Source of the DNA: DATFVA01 sp963839165
GTDB taxonomy: Bacteria; Bacteroidota; Ignavibacteria; Ignavibacteriales; Ignavibacteriaceae
Direction of reading: 5' to 3'
Length of the DNA: 64,000 nt
Assembly (NCBI GenBank): GCA_963839165.1
Contig: CAWIUG010000005.1
Location: forward strand, 1,116,001 to 1,180,000
This document shows positions 16,727-25,537 of the stretch, piece after piece. Made by a program: the position numbers and the translations under genes. How positions within the stretch are numbered: the stretch's first letter is position 1; each line of letters opens with the position of its first letter. The notes under the pieces are model-generated. The model searched no databases. It had not been told where the DNA came from and was given only the letters and a program-made list of their open reading frames with translations.

Positions 16727-18639
16727 TATTTGTAACTCCTTTGAGAAGGTTGGACGAACTCAAAATTCAATTCTTCTTTATGCAGTCCGGCTTTATTTCC
16801 AACGCCATTGAATTCCCAGGCTGCTACATAAGCGAAATTAACATCATCACGCTTAGCTTCATTTTCTTCGGTCTGATGTTCCTCTCTGAAATGTCCTCCG
16901 CAGGATTCCTCTCTATGGAGAGCATCTTCAGCCATAAGTTCACCAAGCTCGAGAAAATCTGCAACGCGGCCTGCCTTTTCAAGCGACTGGTTCAGCTCTT
17001 CATTTTCACCGGCTACTATTACGTTTTTCCAGAAATCTTCTCTTATTTCCTTTATCCTGGAAATCGCTTTCTTTAATCCTTCAGCGTTGCGCGACATTCC
17101 TACATAATCCCACATTACCTGTCCGAGTTCACGATGAAATTCATCTACAGTTTTGGTTCCCTTAATGGATAAGAGTTTTTTAATATTATCTTTTAGGTTA
17201 TTCTCCACTTTCTTGAATTCTTCGTGTTCTGTAGTAATGTTATCCAGCTTATGCTGTCCGAGGTAATCGCCGATAGTGTAGGGTATTACAAAATACCCGT
17301 CTGCAAGTCCCTGCATAAGCGCACTAGCTCCCAGGCGGTTAGCCCCATGATCAGAGAAGTTGCACTCACCGAGAGCATAAAGTCCCGGAACCGAGGTCAT
17401 TAGATTGTAATCAACCCAGAGTCCGCCCATTGTGTAGTGAGCAGCGGGGTAAATCCTCATAGGCACTTCATAGGGATCTTCAGCTGTGATCAGCTTATAC
17501 ATATCGAACAGGTTGCCGTATTTATCTTTAATCTTATCTTTACCCAGACGGTTGATCGCATCAGCGAAGTCGAGGTAAACCGCATTCTGAGCAGGACCAA
17601 CGCCCTTGCCTTCATCAACCATTTCTTTAGCGTTTCTTGAAGCAACATCTCTCGGTACGAGGTTACCGAATGAAGGATACTTTCTTTCGAGATAATAATC
17701 TCTTTCGGCTTCAGGGATCTGAGAAGGAGCTCTTTTATCTTTAGGATCTTTCGGAACCCATACCCTGCCGTCGTTCCTTAAGCTCTCGCTCATAAGTGTA
17801 AGCTTTGACTGATGATGACCAGTAACGGGAATACACGTAGGGTGAATCTGTGTGAAGCAGGGATTAGCAAAGAAAGCACCTTTCTTATATGCCCTCCAGG
17901 CTGCGGTAACGTTCGACCCTTTGGCATTTGTTGAAAGGTAATAAACGTTTCCATATCCTCCGGTTGCAAGTACAACCGCATCGGCTGAATAAGATTCAAT
18001 TTCACCGGTTATCATATTCCTGGTAACAATACCTCTTGCCTTACCATCAATAACCACTACGTCGAGCATTTCATGGCGGGGATACATCTTAACCTTACCA
18101 AGACCAACCTGGCGCATGAGGGCGTTGTAGGCTCCCAGCAGAAGCTGCTGTCCCGTCTGACCTCTCGCGTAGAAAGTACGTGAAACCTGGGCGCCTCCGA
18201 ATGAGCGGTTGTCAAGCAGTCCACCATACTCGCGTGCAAACGGTACACCCTGAGCAACACACTGGTCAATAATATTCGCGCTCAGTTCAGCGAGACGATA
18301 AACGTTACCTTCGCGCGATCTATAGTCGCCGCCTTTTATTGTATCATAGAACAAACGATAAACACTATCGCCGTCGTTCTGATAATTCTTTGAAGCATTT
18401 ATTCCGCCCTGAGCAGCGATGCTATGAGCACGGCGGGCGCTATCCTGGAAACAGAAAGCATCCACATTATATCCAAGCTCTGCAAGGGAAGCTGCCGCTG
18501 AGCCTCCTCCGAGTCCTGTACCGACAACTATAATTTTATATTTTCTTTTATTAGCCGGATTAACGAGTTTCATTTTGAACTTATGATCCGTCCACTTTTG
18601 GGCCAATGGTCCGGCGGGTACTTTTGAGTCTAATTTCAT
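16726..18639 (-). CDS. sdhA: Succinate dehydrogenase/fumarate reductase flavoprotein subunit
   Basis: 637 residues from the ATG at 18639, chosen because a strong GGAGGAGGG lies 8 bases upstream, inside the end of sdhC. A longer frame to 18684 is less likely. FAD binding: IIVVGTGLGGGSAAASLAELGYNV. Covalent flavin attachment: the His in RRAHSIAAQGGINA. Active-site motif HYTMGGLWVDY and the C-terminal GECNFSDHGANRLGASAL segment are intact. It interconverts succinate and fumarate on the cytoplasmic side. Part of the sdhCAB operon. Confidence 0.96.
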   Translation of the reverse strand: MKLDSKVPAGPLAQKWTDHKFKMKLVNPANKRKYKIIVVGTGLGGGSAAASLAELGYNVDAFCFQDSARRAHSIAAQGGINASKNYQNDGDSVYRLFYDTIKGGDYRSREGNVYRLAELSANIIDQCVAQGVPFAREYGGLLDNRSFGGAQVSRTFYARGQTGQQLLLGAYNALMRQVGLGKVKMYPRHEMLDVVVIDGKARGIVTRNMITGEIESYSADAVVLATGGYGNVYYLSTNAKGSNVTAAWRAYKKGAFFANPCFTQIHPTCIPVTGHHQSKLTLMSESLRNDGRVWVPKDPKDKRAPSQIPEAERDYYLERKYPSFGNLVPRDVASRNAKEMVDEGKGVGPAQNAVYLDFADAINRLGKDKIKDKYGNLFDMYKLITAEDPYEVPMRIYPAAHYTMGGLWVDYNLMTSVPGLYALGECNFSDHGANRLGASALMQGLADGYFVIPYTIGDYLGQHKLDNITTEHEEFKKVENNLKDNIKKLLSIKGTKTVDEFHRELGQVMWDYVGMSRNAEGLKKAISRIKEIREDFWKNVIVAGENEELNQSLEKAGRVADFLELGELMAEDALHREESCGGHFREEHQTEENEAKRDDVNFAYVAAWEFNGVGNKAGLHKEELNFEFVQPSQRSYK

Positions 18640-18640
18640 A

Positions 18641-19303
18641 TTATTTCCCTCCTCCCAGGATGAAGTATAAAGGAATGATGGCAAACCCGAGGCATATCAG
18701 TATTGAGAAAACAAATCCAAATCCCTTAATGAACGGGGTATATTTATTATGTCTGAGTCCCAGCGTCTGGAACCCGCTCTGGAAAGCGTGCACCAGGTGG
18801 AAAGCAAGAAGCACCATCGCCACGATGTACATGATTGACCACCAGGTATTGTGGAATTTGAACACCGCAGTTTCAAACATCGTCATTTGTGGATTGCCAA
18901 ACCTTGAAGGAATGAAGAAATCCAATAGATGGATAACGAGAAAAATAAGGACAACAATTCCGCTCTGTATCATGAACCTTGAGTAGAACGAGCTGTTTGC
19001 TGAGGGATTTTTTGTGTTATAACCTATACTGCGGGCCGACTTGTTAAGAAACCATAGCCTTATTCCATTTATAATATGGTAAATGAAGGCGAGGAATAAC
19101 ACTATTTCAATAATCCTGATCGGGATATTCAGCGATGCCGCCATAAACTCAGCATAAGCTTCAAAAGCATCGGGAGTGCTTCTTAGCAGCAGAAGATTTG
19201 CGACAAGATGGATGATCAGGTAGATATATAAAAACAAGCCCGTAACAGCCATTATAAGCTTCTTCCCCAGGCTCGAGTCGATAAACGAGGTGAACCAACC
19301 CAT
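18641..19303 (-). CDS. sdhC: Succinate dehydrogenase cytochrome b558 subunit
   Basis: 220 residues with five predicted membrane helices and several His in them (HLVANLLLL, IYHIINGIRLW, VIHLLDFF, HNTWWSIMYI, LLAFHLVHAFQSGFQTLGLRH) suited to two haems b. This is the single-subunit anchor of the b558 class, which replaces the SdhC-SdhD pair. It is the first gene of the operon. Its stop is one base before the sdhA start. Confidence 0.93.
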   Translation of the reverse strand: MGWFTSFIDSSLGKKLIMAVTGLFLYIYLIIHLVANLLLLRSTPDAFEAYAEFMAASLNIPIRIIEIVLFLAFIYHIINGIRLWFLNKSARSIGYNTKNPSANSSFYSRFMIQSGIVVLIFLVIHLLDFFIPSRFGNPQMTMFETAVFKFHNTWWSIMYIVAMVLLAFHLVHAFQSGFQTLGLRHNKYTPFIKGFGFVFSILICLGFAIIPLYFILGGGK

Positions 19304-19610
19304 TAAATTTCTCCTTTATAAAAACGGTTACTTATTGGTAAGCTAGAACTGAATGTGTTTTGTGGTAACAATATTCTAAATACAACAATAAATAATTTCA
19401 ATTGGTACGGGAAAAATCCCCGCACATAAGTTTAACAAAATTATTTATATCGGATAAGAAAAGCAATTTAGATTTAAAGGAATATATTAAAGACGGGGCC
19501 CTTCATATTTACTTTATCATCTTATGAGATCACTTTCCGAGAGAAAACTTCCGGGAAAATAGAAACTGTACGGATTCATTCTACCGATCTCCCCGCGGTC
19601 CATCCTCGAT
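19304..19610. other. Upstream region of the sdhCAB operon
   Basis: AT-rich non-coding DNA that should hold the sdhC promoter. I see no clear -10/-35 pair, riboswitch or hairpin in it. The right end leads into the tandem repeats at 19611. Confidence 0.5.
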
Positions 19611-19665
19611 CTGAAAACGTTCTGAAAACGTCCTGAAAACGTTCTGAATACGTTCTGAATACGTT
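19611..19665 (+). repeat. 11-bp tandem repeat, five units (CTGAAAACGTT)
   Basis: Units at 19611, 19622, 19633, 19644 and 19655: CTGAAAACGTT, CTGAAAACGTC, CTGAAAACGTT, then CTGAATACGTT twice. The same unit occurs four times in the opposite orientation at 50083-50126. Confidence 0.92.
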
Positions 19666-19671
19666 GCTCAC

Positions 19672-19715
19672 CCAATCCTCCCGATTCCTTCATCCGTTCA
19701 ATCCGCTCGATTCTC
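19672..19715 (+). repeat. Degenerate 9-bp tandem repeat (CAATCCGCT-like)
   Basis: About five units of the type CAATCCTCC, CGATTCCTT, CATCCGTT, CAATCCGCT, CGATTCTCC follow the 11-bp array directly. The same 9-bp family forms a longer array at 40414-40519. Confidence 0.75.
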
Positions 19716-19727
19716 CAAAGATCACTG

Positions 19728-20111
19728 CTATCTATTCAGGTCTTCCTCTTCAGTTTTTATATCAATCCTTTCTTTTTTAATATCCAGTCTGAGGTGTGCA
19801 TAGATGCTCATATAGAGATTTGCTATCCACACTAATGCGAAGCCGGAAATAAGGTATCCCCTCCAATCAGTAAACAGCATTCTGAAATCGGTGATGATGA
19901 GGAAAATAATTACTATATAATGGCTGAAGCAGTACTCGCAGGTGAAGAGAAAGAAAAACTTCCTCACAGGGAGAGTTTTTGCGGTTTTACTTTTCCTTAC
20001 GCAGAATTCATGCAATTCCCGAAAAACTTCTTCGTGCGTTACCGTCCAGGCGATTGCAGCCACAGGAAGAGCAAGTACGAACAGCCAGATTATCTGAAGC
20101 CCAATGCTCAA
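19728..20111 (-). CDS. Conserved-looking small membrane protein, unknown
   Basis: 127 residues. Three hydrophobic helices (about 5-22, 57-75 and 88-106) and a CEYCFSHY motif at the start of the second helix, which puts two Cys and a His at the membrane edge. The tail is strongly charged (RLDIKKERIDIKTEEEDLNR). The CxxC-SH pattern could bind metal or haem but nothing proves it. Monocistronic, divergent from the cobalamin riboswitch. Confidence 0.6.
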   Translation of the reverse strand: MSIGLQIIWLFVLALPVAAIAWTVTHEEVFRELHEFCVRKSKTAKTLPVRKFFFLFTCEYCFSHYIVIIFLIITDFRMLFTDWRGYLISGFALVWIANLYMSIYAHLRLDIKKERIDIKTEEEDLNR

Positions 20112-20262
20112 TTTAAACTCATCTTTTTATAATAATATAGTTGTATTCGGCAGGCCCCTTTGTGATGTTAACTAGCAGAAAGCGAAGTAAGGAAAGCAAG
20201 AGGAATAAGTGAATTTTGATTTTTTGGATTTCTCTTCTATATTCAGGTCGTTCTTTCAAATA

Positions 20263-20408
20263 AATACGGTGTCCCGGTAAGAACGGGAATTATAGGGAAT
20301 CCGGTTAGAACCCGGAGCTGACGCGCAACTGTAAGGAGAAGCAATCGCACAACTGACAATTTATAAAATTGTTAATTGCCGAACCTGAGCCAGGAGACCT
20401 GCCGTATT
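20263..20408 (+). promoter_or_regulatory. Cobalamin (AdoCbl-type) riboswitch
   Basis: Closing stem AATACGG (20263-20269) with CCGTATT (20402-20408). Inside are the conserved blocks of the cobalamin aptamer: AGGGAATCCGGT, CCCGGAGCTGACGCGCAACTGTAA (20311-20334; the B12-box core is GCTGACGCGCAACTG) and the 3' segment GAGCCAGGAGACCTGCC. The element precedes the btuB-like gene and should shut it off when cobalamin is bound. Confidence 0.93.
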
Positions 20409-20421
20409 GAATTAAATCAAC

Positions 20422-20490
20422 CTTCGCGGGTGAGGTTAGATTACGAATCATCAATTCGTTTAATCCCCCACGAAGTTACTTTATTTTTTT
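20422..20490 (+). terminator. Riboswitch expression platform: intrinsic terminator
   Basis: CTTCG (20422-20426) pairs with CGAAG (20471-20475), extended by GGG/CCC and an inner GATTACGAA/TTCGTTTAATC stem, then a T-rich run ending at 20490. AACCT in the aptamer's 3' part (20383-) could pair with GAGGTT in this hairpin and act as antiterminator, which is inference. Confidence 0.75.
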
Positions 20491-20504
20491 ATAGGAGTAA
20501 CTTC

Positions 20505-22458
20505 ATGTATTCTGCAGAAACTTTTCTTAACAGGACTGGCCTCCATCCTCCTCTGCTCTGCCGTCTATTCTCAGAACAGCATCATCAGGAAAGGCGATTC
20601 AACCGGCTACTATAAAATGTCGGATGTGGTGGTAACAGCTACAAGGACTGAGACACCTCTAATAGAACTGGCAAATTCAATAACCGTTATCGACTCTGCC
20701 GAGATCGTCAATTCAAAGAAAGACAATGTACTTGATCTTCTGAGAGACGAGTACGGAGTTAACGTAGTTCAGCAGGGCGGTCCCGGGAAGCTTGCCAGTG
20801 TATATATACGGGGCGGCGGTTCTGAGCATACTCTGGTTCTTATCGACGGGATCGAAATGAATATGCCTGGTGATCCTGGTAATACATATGACTTTTCCAA
20901 TCTTCCAACGGATAATATCGAGAGAATCGAAATTCTACGTGGTCCCCAGAGCACGATGTACGGCTCGGATGCACTTGCGGGCGTCATAAATATTATTACA
21001 AAAACCGGAGAAGGCAGAAATAAATATTTACTTTCCGCCGAAGGCGGCACTTACAATACATATAAGCTTAACGGCAGCCTCAGCGGCACATACGATGTCT
21101 TCAACTACCAGGTGAATCTTAGCAGGATGAAGACTGATGGATTTTCGTCAGCCGGGGAAAGGTATGGCAATACCGAAAAAGACGGGGCATCAAACTTAAC
21201 GGGATCCATAAAAGCAGGAATGAACCTCGATAACAATTTTCAGCTGAATCTGTTCTATCAGCATACCGGCGGCGATGCGGATTATGATCAGTGGGGAGGA
21301 AAGTTCGGAGATGACCCGACCTACGTTTATAATCTCGACGAAAATATTTTCAGGATTGAGACCTACTTCTCTGATTATAAAAATACCTGGAACGGCAAAG
21401 CAGGTGTTTCATATATGAGGAACGTGAGGAAATACAGTTTTGATTCCACGCTATATAATCCGGCCACATCAAGAAGTATGTATGACGGGAAGAAAATTAA
21501 ATTCGATATACAGAATACGTTTAACTTTGCGAAACCTTTTTCGCTTACTATAGGAGCAGAGCATGAGAGAGAGACTGCTTTAAGTAATTACTATATTAAT
21601 CAGCAGACAGGAAATTTTGTCAGCGACTTCCCCTCTCAGCGGTCAACTACGAGAGGATTATTCGTCGAAGAGCAGAGCAATATATCCGATCGCTTATTCT
21701 TCAACCTGGGTATCAGGTACGATAATCATGATAAGTTCGGCGGTGCTGTAACCTACCGGATTGCACCTGCTCTGATGATCTGGGAGACCGGAACAAAACT
21801 AAAAGCTACATATGGAACCGGGTTCAAGGCCCCGTCTTTATTCTATTTATATGATCCGGCTTTCGGGAACGAAAAACTTCAGCCTGAAAAAAGTTCGGGC
21901 TGGGATGCAGGCTTCGAGCAATATCTCTGGAATGACAGGATAACTGCGGGTGCATCTTACTTCAGTAACCAGTTCAAGAAACTTTTCGGTTTCGATTCGA
22001 ACTTTAAGACAATCAACATAAACCAGGCGGAAAGTTATGGTATTGAAATTTTTATCACTGCGAAACCTGCCGCAGGTCTGCTGCTGAAGCTTAATTATAC
22101 AAATACAAAAACGAAGGATCTTAGTGCGGCTTCACCCGACAAAAACCTGCCTTTGCTGAGAAGACCCGAGCACAAGGGTGTATTCAGTACCAGCTATAGT
22201 TTCCTTGAAAAGTTTAACGTTTATCTGGATGCCGCATATGTCGGCAGGCGGGACGATAAAATTTTTACCACGGCCGGCTCTGAAAGAGTGAGTCTGGGCA
22301 GTTATTTCCTACTGAATACTGCAGTCTCATATGACGCACTCAGCTACCTTCAACTGTACGCAAAGGTTAACAACATTGCAGACGATTACTATGAGGAAGT
22401 TTACGGGTATGCTTCACCGGGACTTTCGCTCTACGGAGGATTTAAATTGAAATTATGA
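20505..22458 (+). CDS. btuB: TonB-dependent cobalamin receptor BtuB-like; signal peptide in another frame
   Basis: The receptor reads from within the signal peptide to 22458. The plug has VVVTATRTETPL (TonB box region), VYIRGGGSEHTLVLIDGIEMN and IERIEILRGPQSTMYGSDALAGVINI, and the barrel ends at GGFKLKL. The ATG at 20505 has AGGAG 8 bases upstream but its frame stops at 20615. A typical signal peptide (KLFLTGLASILLCSAVYSQ) is encoded in the +1 frame, continuous with the receptor and without any ATG/GTG/TTG start. One extra base near TCTGCAG (20511-20517) would explain this. The internal Met at 20617 lacks a signal peptide and is not a credible start. Either a sequencing error or a recent frameshift. 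Control by the riboswitch upstream supports cobalamin uptake. Confidence 0.85.
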
Positions 22459-22552
22459 TAAAGATCAGGATTTTAACCTTCTGATGTTTTATCTTTAATG
22501 TTAATTAAAAGAAAAAAACTTAATTAAATTTTACTACTGAAAGGAGTATTGA

Positions 22553-23083
22553 ATGAATTCAAAGTTAATATCACCCAGGTTACTTGTTCTTTGTGCTATG
22601 ATTGCGGCAGCGGCTTTTACCAGACTTATCCCCCATCTTCCGAACTTTACAGCGGTTGGGGCAATGGCTTTATTCGGAGGCGCATATTTCGCAAATAAAA
22701 AACTGGCATTTGCAGTTCCTTTGATCGCGATGTTCGCAACTGACCTGATCCTGGGATTCCATTCCACTATTATATCGGTTTATGTTGCTTTTGCCCTGAT
22801 GGTGGTTGTAGGAATGACGATGATTCAAAAGAAGAAAGCGTCAAACATTGTTCTTGCTTCACTAACAGCAGCCGTTTTGTTTTTCCTGATCACCAACTTT
22901 GCTTTCTGGATGACGGACGTATTGTACCCGATGACCGGGGCAGGACTGGCAGCATGCTACACTGCTGCGCTTCCCTTCTTCGGTTATAATCTGGTCGGGA
23001 ACCTCTTCTATGCAGGAGTGATGTTCGGATTATTTGAGCTTGCAAAGGTGAAATTTCCTCAGCTTGCTCCGGTTCAGTCGTAA
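22553..23083 (+). CDS. Small polytopic membrane protein (DUF6580-like), candidate cobalamin-linked transporter
   Basis: 176 residues, five or six hydrophobic helices, no signal peptide. Conserved-looking features are FTRLIPHLPNFTAVGAMALFGGAYF and LPFFGYNLVGNLFYAGVMFGLFEL. Size and topology resemble the substrate-binding (S) subunits of ECF transporters. It is 95 bases downstream of btuB with an AGGAG site before the ATG and no terminator seen between, so it is probably under the riboswitch. A role in moving cobalamin or a precursor across the inner membrane is inference from context. Confidence 0.7.
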   Translation: MNSKLISPRLLVLCAMIAAAAFTRLIPHLPNFTAVGAMALFGGAYFANKKLAFAVPLIAMFATDLILGFHSTIISVYVAFALMVVVGMTMIQKKKASNIVLASLTAAVLFFLITNFAFWMTDVLYPMTGAGLAACYTAALPFFGYNLVGNLFYAGVMFGLFELAKVKFPQLAPVQS

Positions 23084-23111
23084 TGCTGTTGAAGAACTAA
23101 TTTGATTTTCG

Positions 23112-23157
23112 TCCGGGATCCGCTGAGGAAACTTTAATTTCCCAACGGATACCCGGA
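23112..23157. other. Strong hairpin between convergent genes
   Basis: TCCGGGATCCG (23112-23122) pairs with CGGATACCCGGA (23146-23157) with one bulge, with an inner GGAAA/TTTCC stem. There is no T run on either side, so it is not a standard intrinsic terminator, but its position between convergent genes suggests a transcription stop or mRNA end protection. Confidence 0.55.
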
Positions 23158-23171
23158 TATAATCAATTCCC

Positions 23172-23408
23172 TCAATGTTCAAAGAAACGGCCGAAGAAAG
23201 AACCAGGACTCTGGAACTGGTGTTCGCTCTCTGACCTTCCCCTGCCTTTGAAATCCGTTATATCAGGATATTCTATCTCAGACTGTGCGATAATTTTATT
23301 GATGTGGGATCTGTCGATCCATACACCTTCACACTTAGGACAGGTATTAACTGTTATACCATCTTTCTGTTTCGTTACTAATTCACTTCCATCAACGGGA
23401 CATTTCAT
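23172..23408 (-). CDS. zf-TFIIB-type zinc-finger protein
   Basis: 78 residues. MKCPVDGSELVTKQKDGITVNTCPKCEGVWIDRSHINKII shows the C..C...CPKCxGxW zinc ribbon typical of the small bacterial zf-TFIIB family (PF13453). The rest is basic and Ser-rich with an aromatic end (FFGRFFEH). The function of the family is unknown. Monocistronic. Confidence 0.85.
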   Translation of the reverse strand: MKCPVDGSELVTKQKDGITVNTCPKCEGVWIDRSHINKIIAQSEIEYPDITDFKGRGRSESEHQFQSPGSFFGRFFEH

Positions 23409-23517
23409 TTCAGATCCTCCTTACTAATTTTAACTCCTTTATATATTAAGAATAAAAGACAGAAATGAAATTAATAAGGATAACAATGGAAATGAGAGTC
23501 AGACCTGCATCACAGGA

Positions 23518-24588
23518 TCAATTTATTGAACCGGCAAGTTCCCCTCTTAACTTTGCAAAGCTGATTATCTTTTTGAGAGCTCTCACATAACTTAAACCAG
23601 CAGCTTCAGCCGAACGCATAAAGCCGGCGCTCTCGGTAAGATCAGGATTAGGATTTACCTCTAGCACATACAGCACGTTATCCCTCGAAAGCCGCATATC
23701 GATCCTGGCATAATCCCTGCAGCCCATAATCTTAAAAGCCTGAACGGCAATTTCCTTTGCCATCTTCTCAATTCTTTTAGGCAGCTTAGCCGGACAGCTG
23801 GGTATTGTTTTATGATAAGCTTCGTGATTCGGGTCCCACTTAGCCTGATAGCTTACAATATTATATAGATGATCGGGCATTTCACTGAAGTCAATTTCAC
23901 TTATCGGCAATGCTTCAGGCTCTCTATCGCCCAGAACCGCGACATTCAGTTCTCTCCCCTCAATAAACTCCTCAACCAGTGCGGGCTGCTGAAAGACTGA
24001 GAGGACATAATTAACCCGTTCTCGTAAGCTCCGGTCATCCTCAACAATAGAATTATTCTCAATTCCCACACTTGCATCTTCAAACGCAGGTTTAACAATG
24101 AGAGGGTACCTGAGGTCGTGTTTATAGCTTTTCCGGATCTTTCTGATAAGTATAAACCTGGCAGTTTTTATATTATATGAATTAAGGATCCTCTTGGCCA
24201 GCACCTTGCTCTGGCAGTTGGCAAGAGCCATAGGGGGTGCTCCCGTGTAAGGTACTCCGAGGAGTTCCAGCATACCCACCAGATTCATCTCAAGTCGGGA
24301 ATTCTCCTTGTAGAGTTCCATAAAATTAAAAATGACATCGGGCTTATTCCTGTTTATATCTTTTATAAGGACCCCAAGGTCATCAAAGATGTTCAGCGGA
24401 TAAGCCTCAAGACCGGTTTTAGAGAGCTTTTCGGCCATTAGTTCATATTCCTCTATAGGTGTAAGCTCCTCAACCTCAAAATAGGGGATAAAATCAAGTT
24501 CTTTGATTTCGTGTTCAACAGACTTCACATAGAAATCCGGCTGGGCTTCATTAAATACGACGGCAACTTTTGTTTTTCTCTTACTCAT
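23518..24588 (-). CDS. ATP-grasp ligase related to D-alanine-D-alanine ligase
   Basis: 356 residues from the ATG at 24588 (MSKRKTKVAVVFNE). The frame continues upstream but the added segment has no ligase similarity and overlaps the divergent C39 gene. ATP-grasp signs: YPLIVKPAFEDASVGI, ALVEEFIEGRELNVAVLG, ARIDMRLSRDNVLYVLEVNPNPDL (metal-binding Glu and Asn). The N-terminal part (VIFNFMELYKENSRLEMNLVGMLELLGVPYTG) follows the Ddl pattern. True cell-wall Ddl normally lies in the mur cluster, so this copy may ligate other amino acids or peptides. Confidence 0.85.
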   Translation of the reverse strand: MSKRKTKVAVVFNEAQPDFYVKSVEHEIKELDFIPYFEVEELTPIEEYELMAEKLSKTGLEAYPLNIFDDLGVLIKDINRNKPDVIFNFMELYKENSRLEMNLVGMLELLGVPYTGAPPMALANCQSKVLAKRILNSYNIKTARFILIRKIRKSYKHDLRYPLIVKPAFEDASVGIENNSIVEDDRSLRERVNYVLSVFQQPALVEEFIEGRELNVAVLGDREPEALPISEIDFSEMPDHLYNIVSYQAKWDPNHEAYHKTIPSCPAKLPKRIEKMAKEIAVQAFKIMGCRDYARIDMRLSRDNVLYVLEVNPNPDLTESAGFMRSAEAAGLSYVRALKKIISFAKLRGELAGSIN

Positions 24589-24684
24589 AAAAATAAAAAT
24601 AAAGAAAATTGACCTGCTCACAAAATTATGATAATGATTTAAAGTAATGTATTCCTTAAATTGAGTCACAAAAATTACTGATGT

Positions 24685-25521
24685 ATGAGCTTTTACCCCC
24701 AACCCTATAAATACCAATGTGGTCCTTTCGCCCTGAAATATGCCCTGGTAATGCTGGGCAGGTTTGAGCACGAAAGAGAGATAGCCAAACGGGCCGGCAG
24801 TACATGGTGGTACGGGACGGATGAAATTGGACTTGCCAAGGCTGCCAAAACTTACGACTGCAGGATGAAGTATTTCCGGCGTGAGACTCCCGATGAAGCA
24901 ATAAGAGCACTTAGCGATCACCTGAAGGCAGGCTACCCATGTATTTTAAGCGTCGATAACTGGGAGCACTGGTTCACGGTGATAAACGAACAGCAGGGTA
25001 AGTTTATAGTGGTGGACAGTGGTCTTGATAAAGTTATTGTAATATACTCGGCACGTCAGTTAACCAAAAGGTGGAAGTATATCGACGACGAAACAGGGTA
25101 CACAAGCTACGACGGATATGCCCTCTCTTCCAGATTTAAGCCCCGCACTAAAGCCAGATTCTCGCTTGAGAAAGCCCGGTACGTAATGCGTGACAGCAAC
25201 AGGATACTTGCTGAGAAATGGGATACTTATTTTAATGATCTTATTACTATGTGCAGGCCAAGGACCTCCCACATAACAAGGTCTATCTCTTTCGCTGAGT
25301 TCCTCAGAAGACATGAAAAAATGCTTGTTGAGGAAGTAGCTAACTGGCATGGCCAGCCGAGCTATGAGGAACTCAAAAAAATACTTAAGAATATGAGGTT
25401 TGTCTCCGAAGTTTACAACCTTGTTATCCATACCGAAGATCAGAAAAAAACTTTGGTTGATCTATCTGCTTTACTTATGATGTATGCCTGCGGTAAGTAT
25501 GGAATGGACCCAATTTATTAA
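24685..25521 (+). CDS. C39-like papain-fold peptidase with C-terminal extension
   Basis: 278 residues. A peptidase-C39-like N-terminal domain: the Cys in YKYQC12GPFALKYALVMLGR, His95 in NWEHWFTVI and Asp111 in FIVVDSG make a plausible catalytic triad, with Gln11 as oxyanion residue. Residues 130-278 form a helical extension I do not recognise. There is no signal peptide or ABC transporter fusion. It is divergent from the ATP-grasp ligase (96 bases between starts) and 16 bases upstream of the isochorismatase gene. Confidence 0.75.
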   Translation: MSFYPQPYKYQCGPFALKYALVMLGRFEHEREIAKRAGSTWWYGTDEIGLAKAAKTYDCRMKYFRRETPDEAIRALSDHLKAGYPCILSVDNWEHWFTVINEQQGKFIVVDSGLDKVIVIYSARQLTKRWKYIDDETGYTSYDGYALSSRFKPRTKARFSLEKARYVMRDSNRILAEKWDTYFNDLITMCRPRTSHITRSISFAEFLRRHEKMLVEEVANWHGQPSYEELKKILKNMRFVSEVYNLVIHTEDQKKTLVDLSALLMMYACGKYGMDPIY

Positions 25522-25537
25522 AACATAAAGGTGCATT

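Noticed and set aside
19304..20262. Genomic island or mobile element carrying the tandem repeats
   Set aside because: No integrase, transposase or att-like duplication found; neighbouring genes are housekeeping.
20617..20619. ATG as start of the BtuB-like receptor
   Set aside because: The open frame continues upstream through a clear signal peptide, and an outer-membrane receptor needs one.
24589..24921. N-terminal extension of the ATP-grasp ligase
   Set aside because: It is the complement of the C39 gene's start and has no similarity to ligase N-termini; the Met at 24588 starts the ligase pattern.
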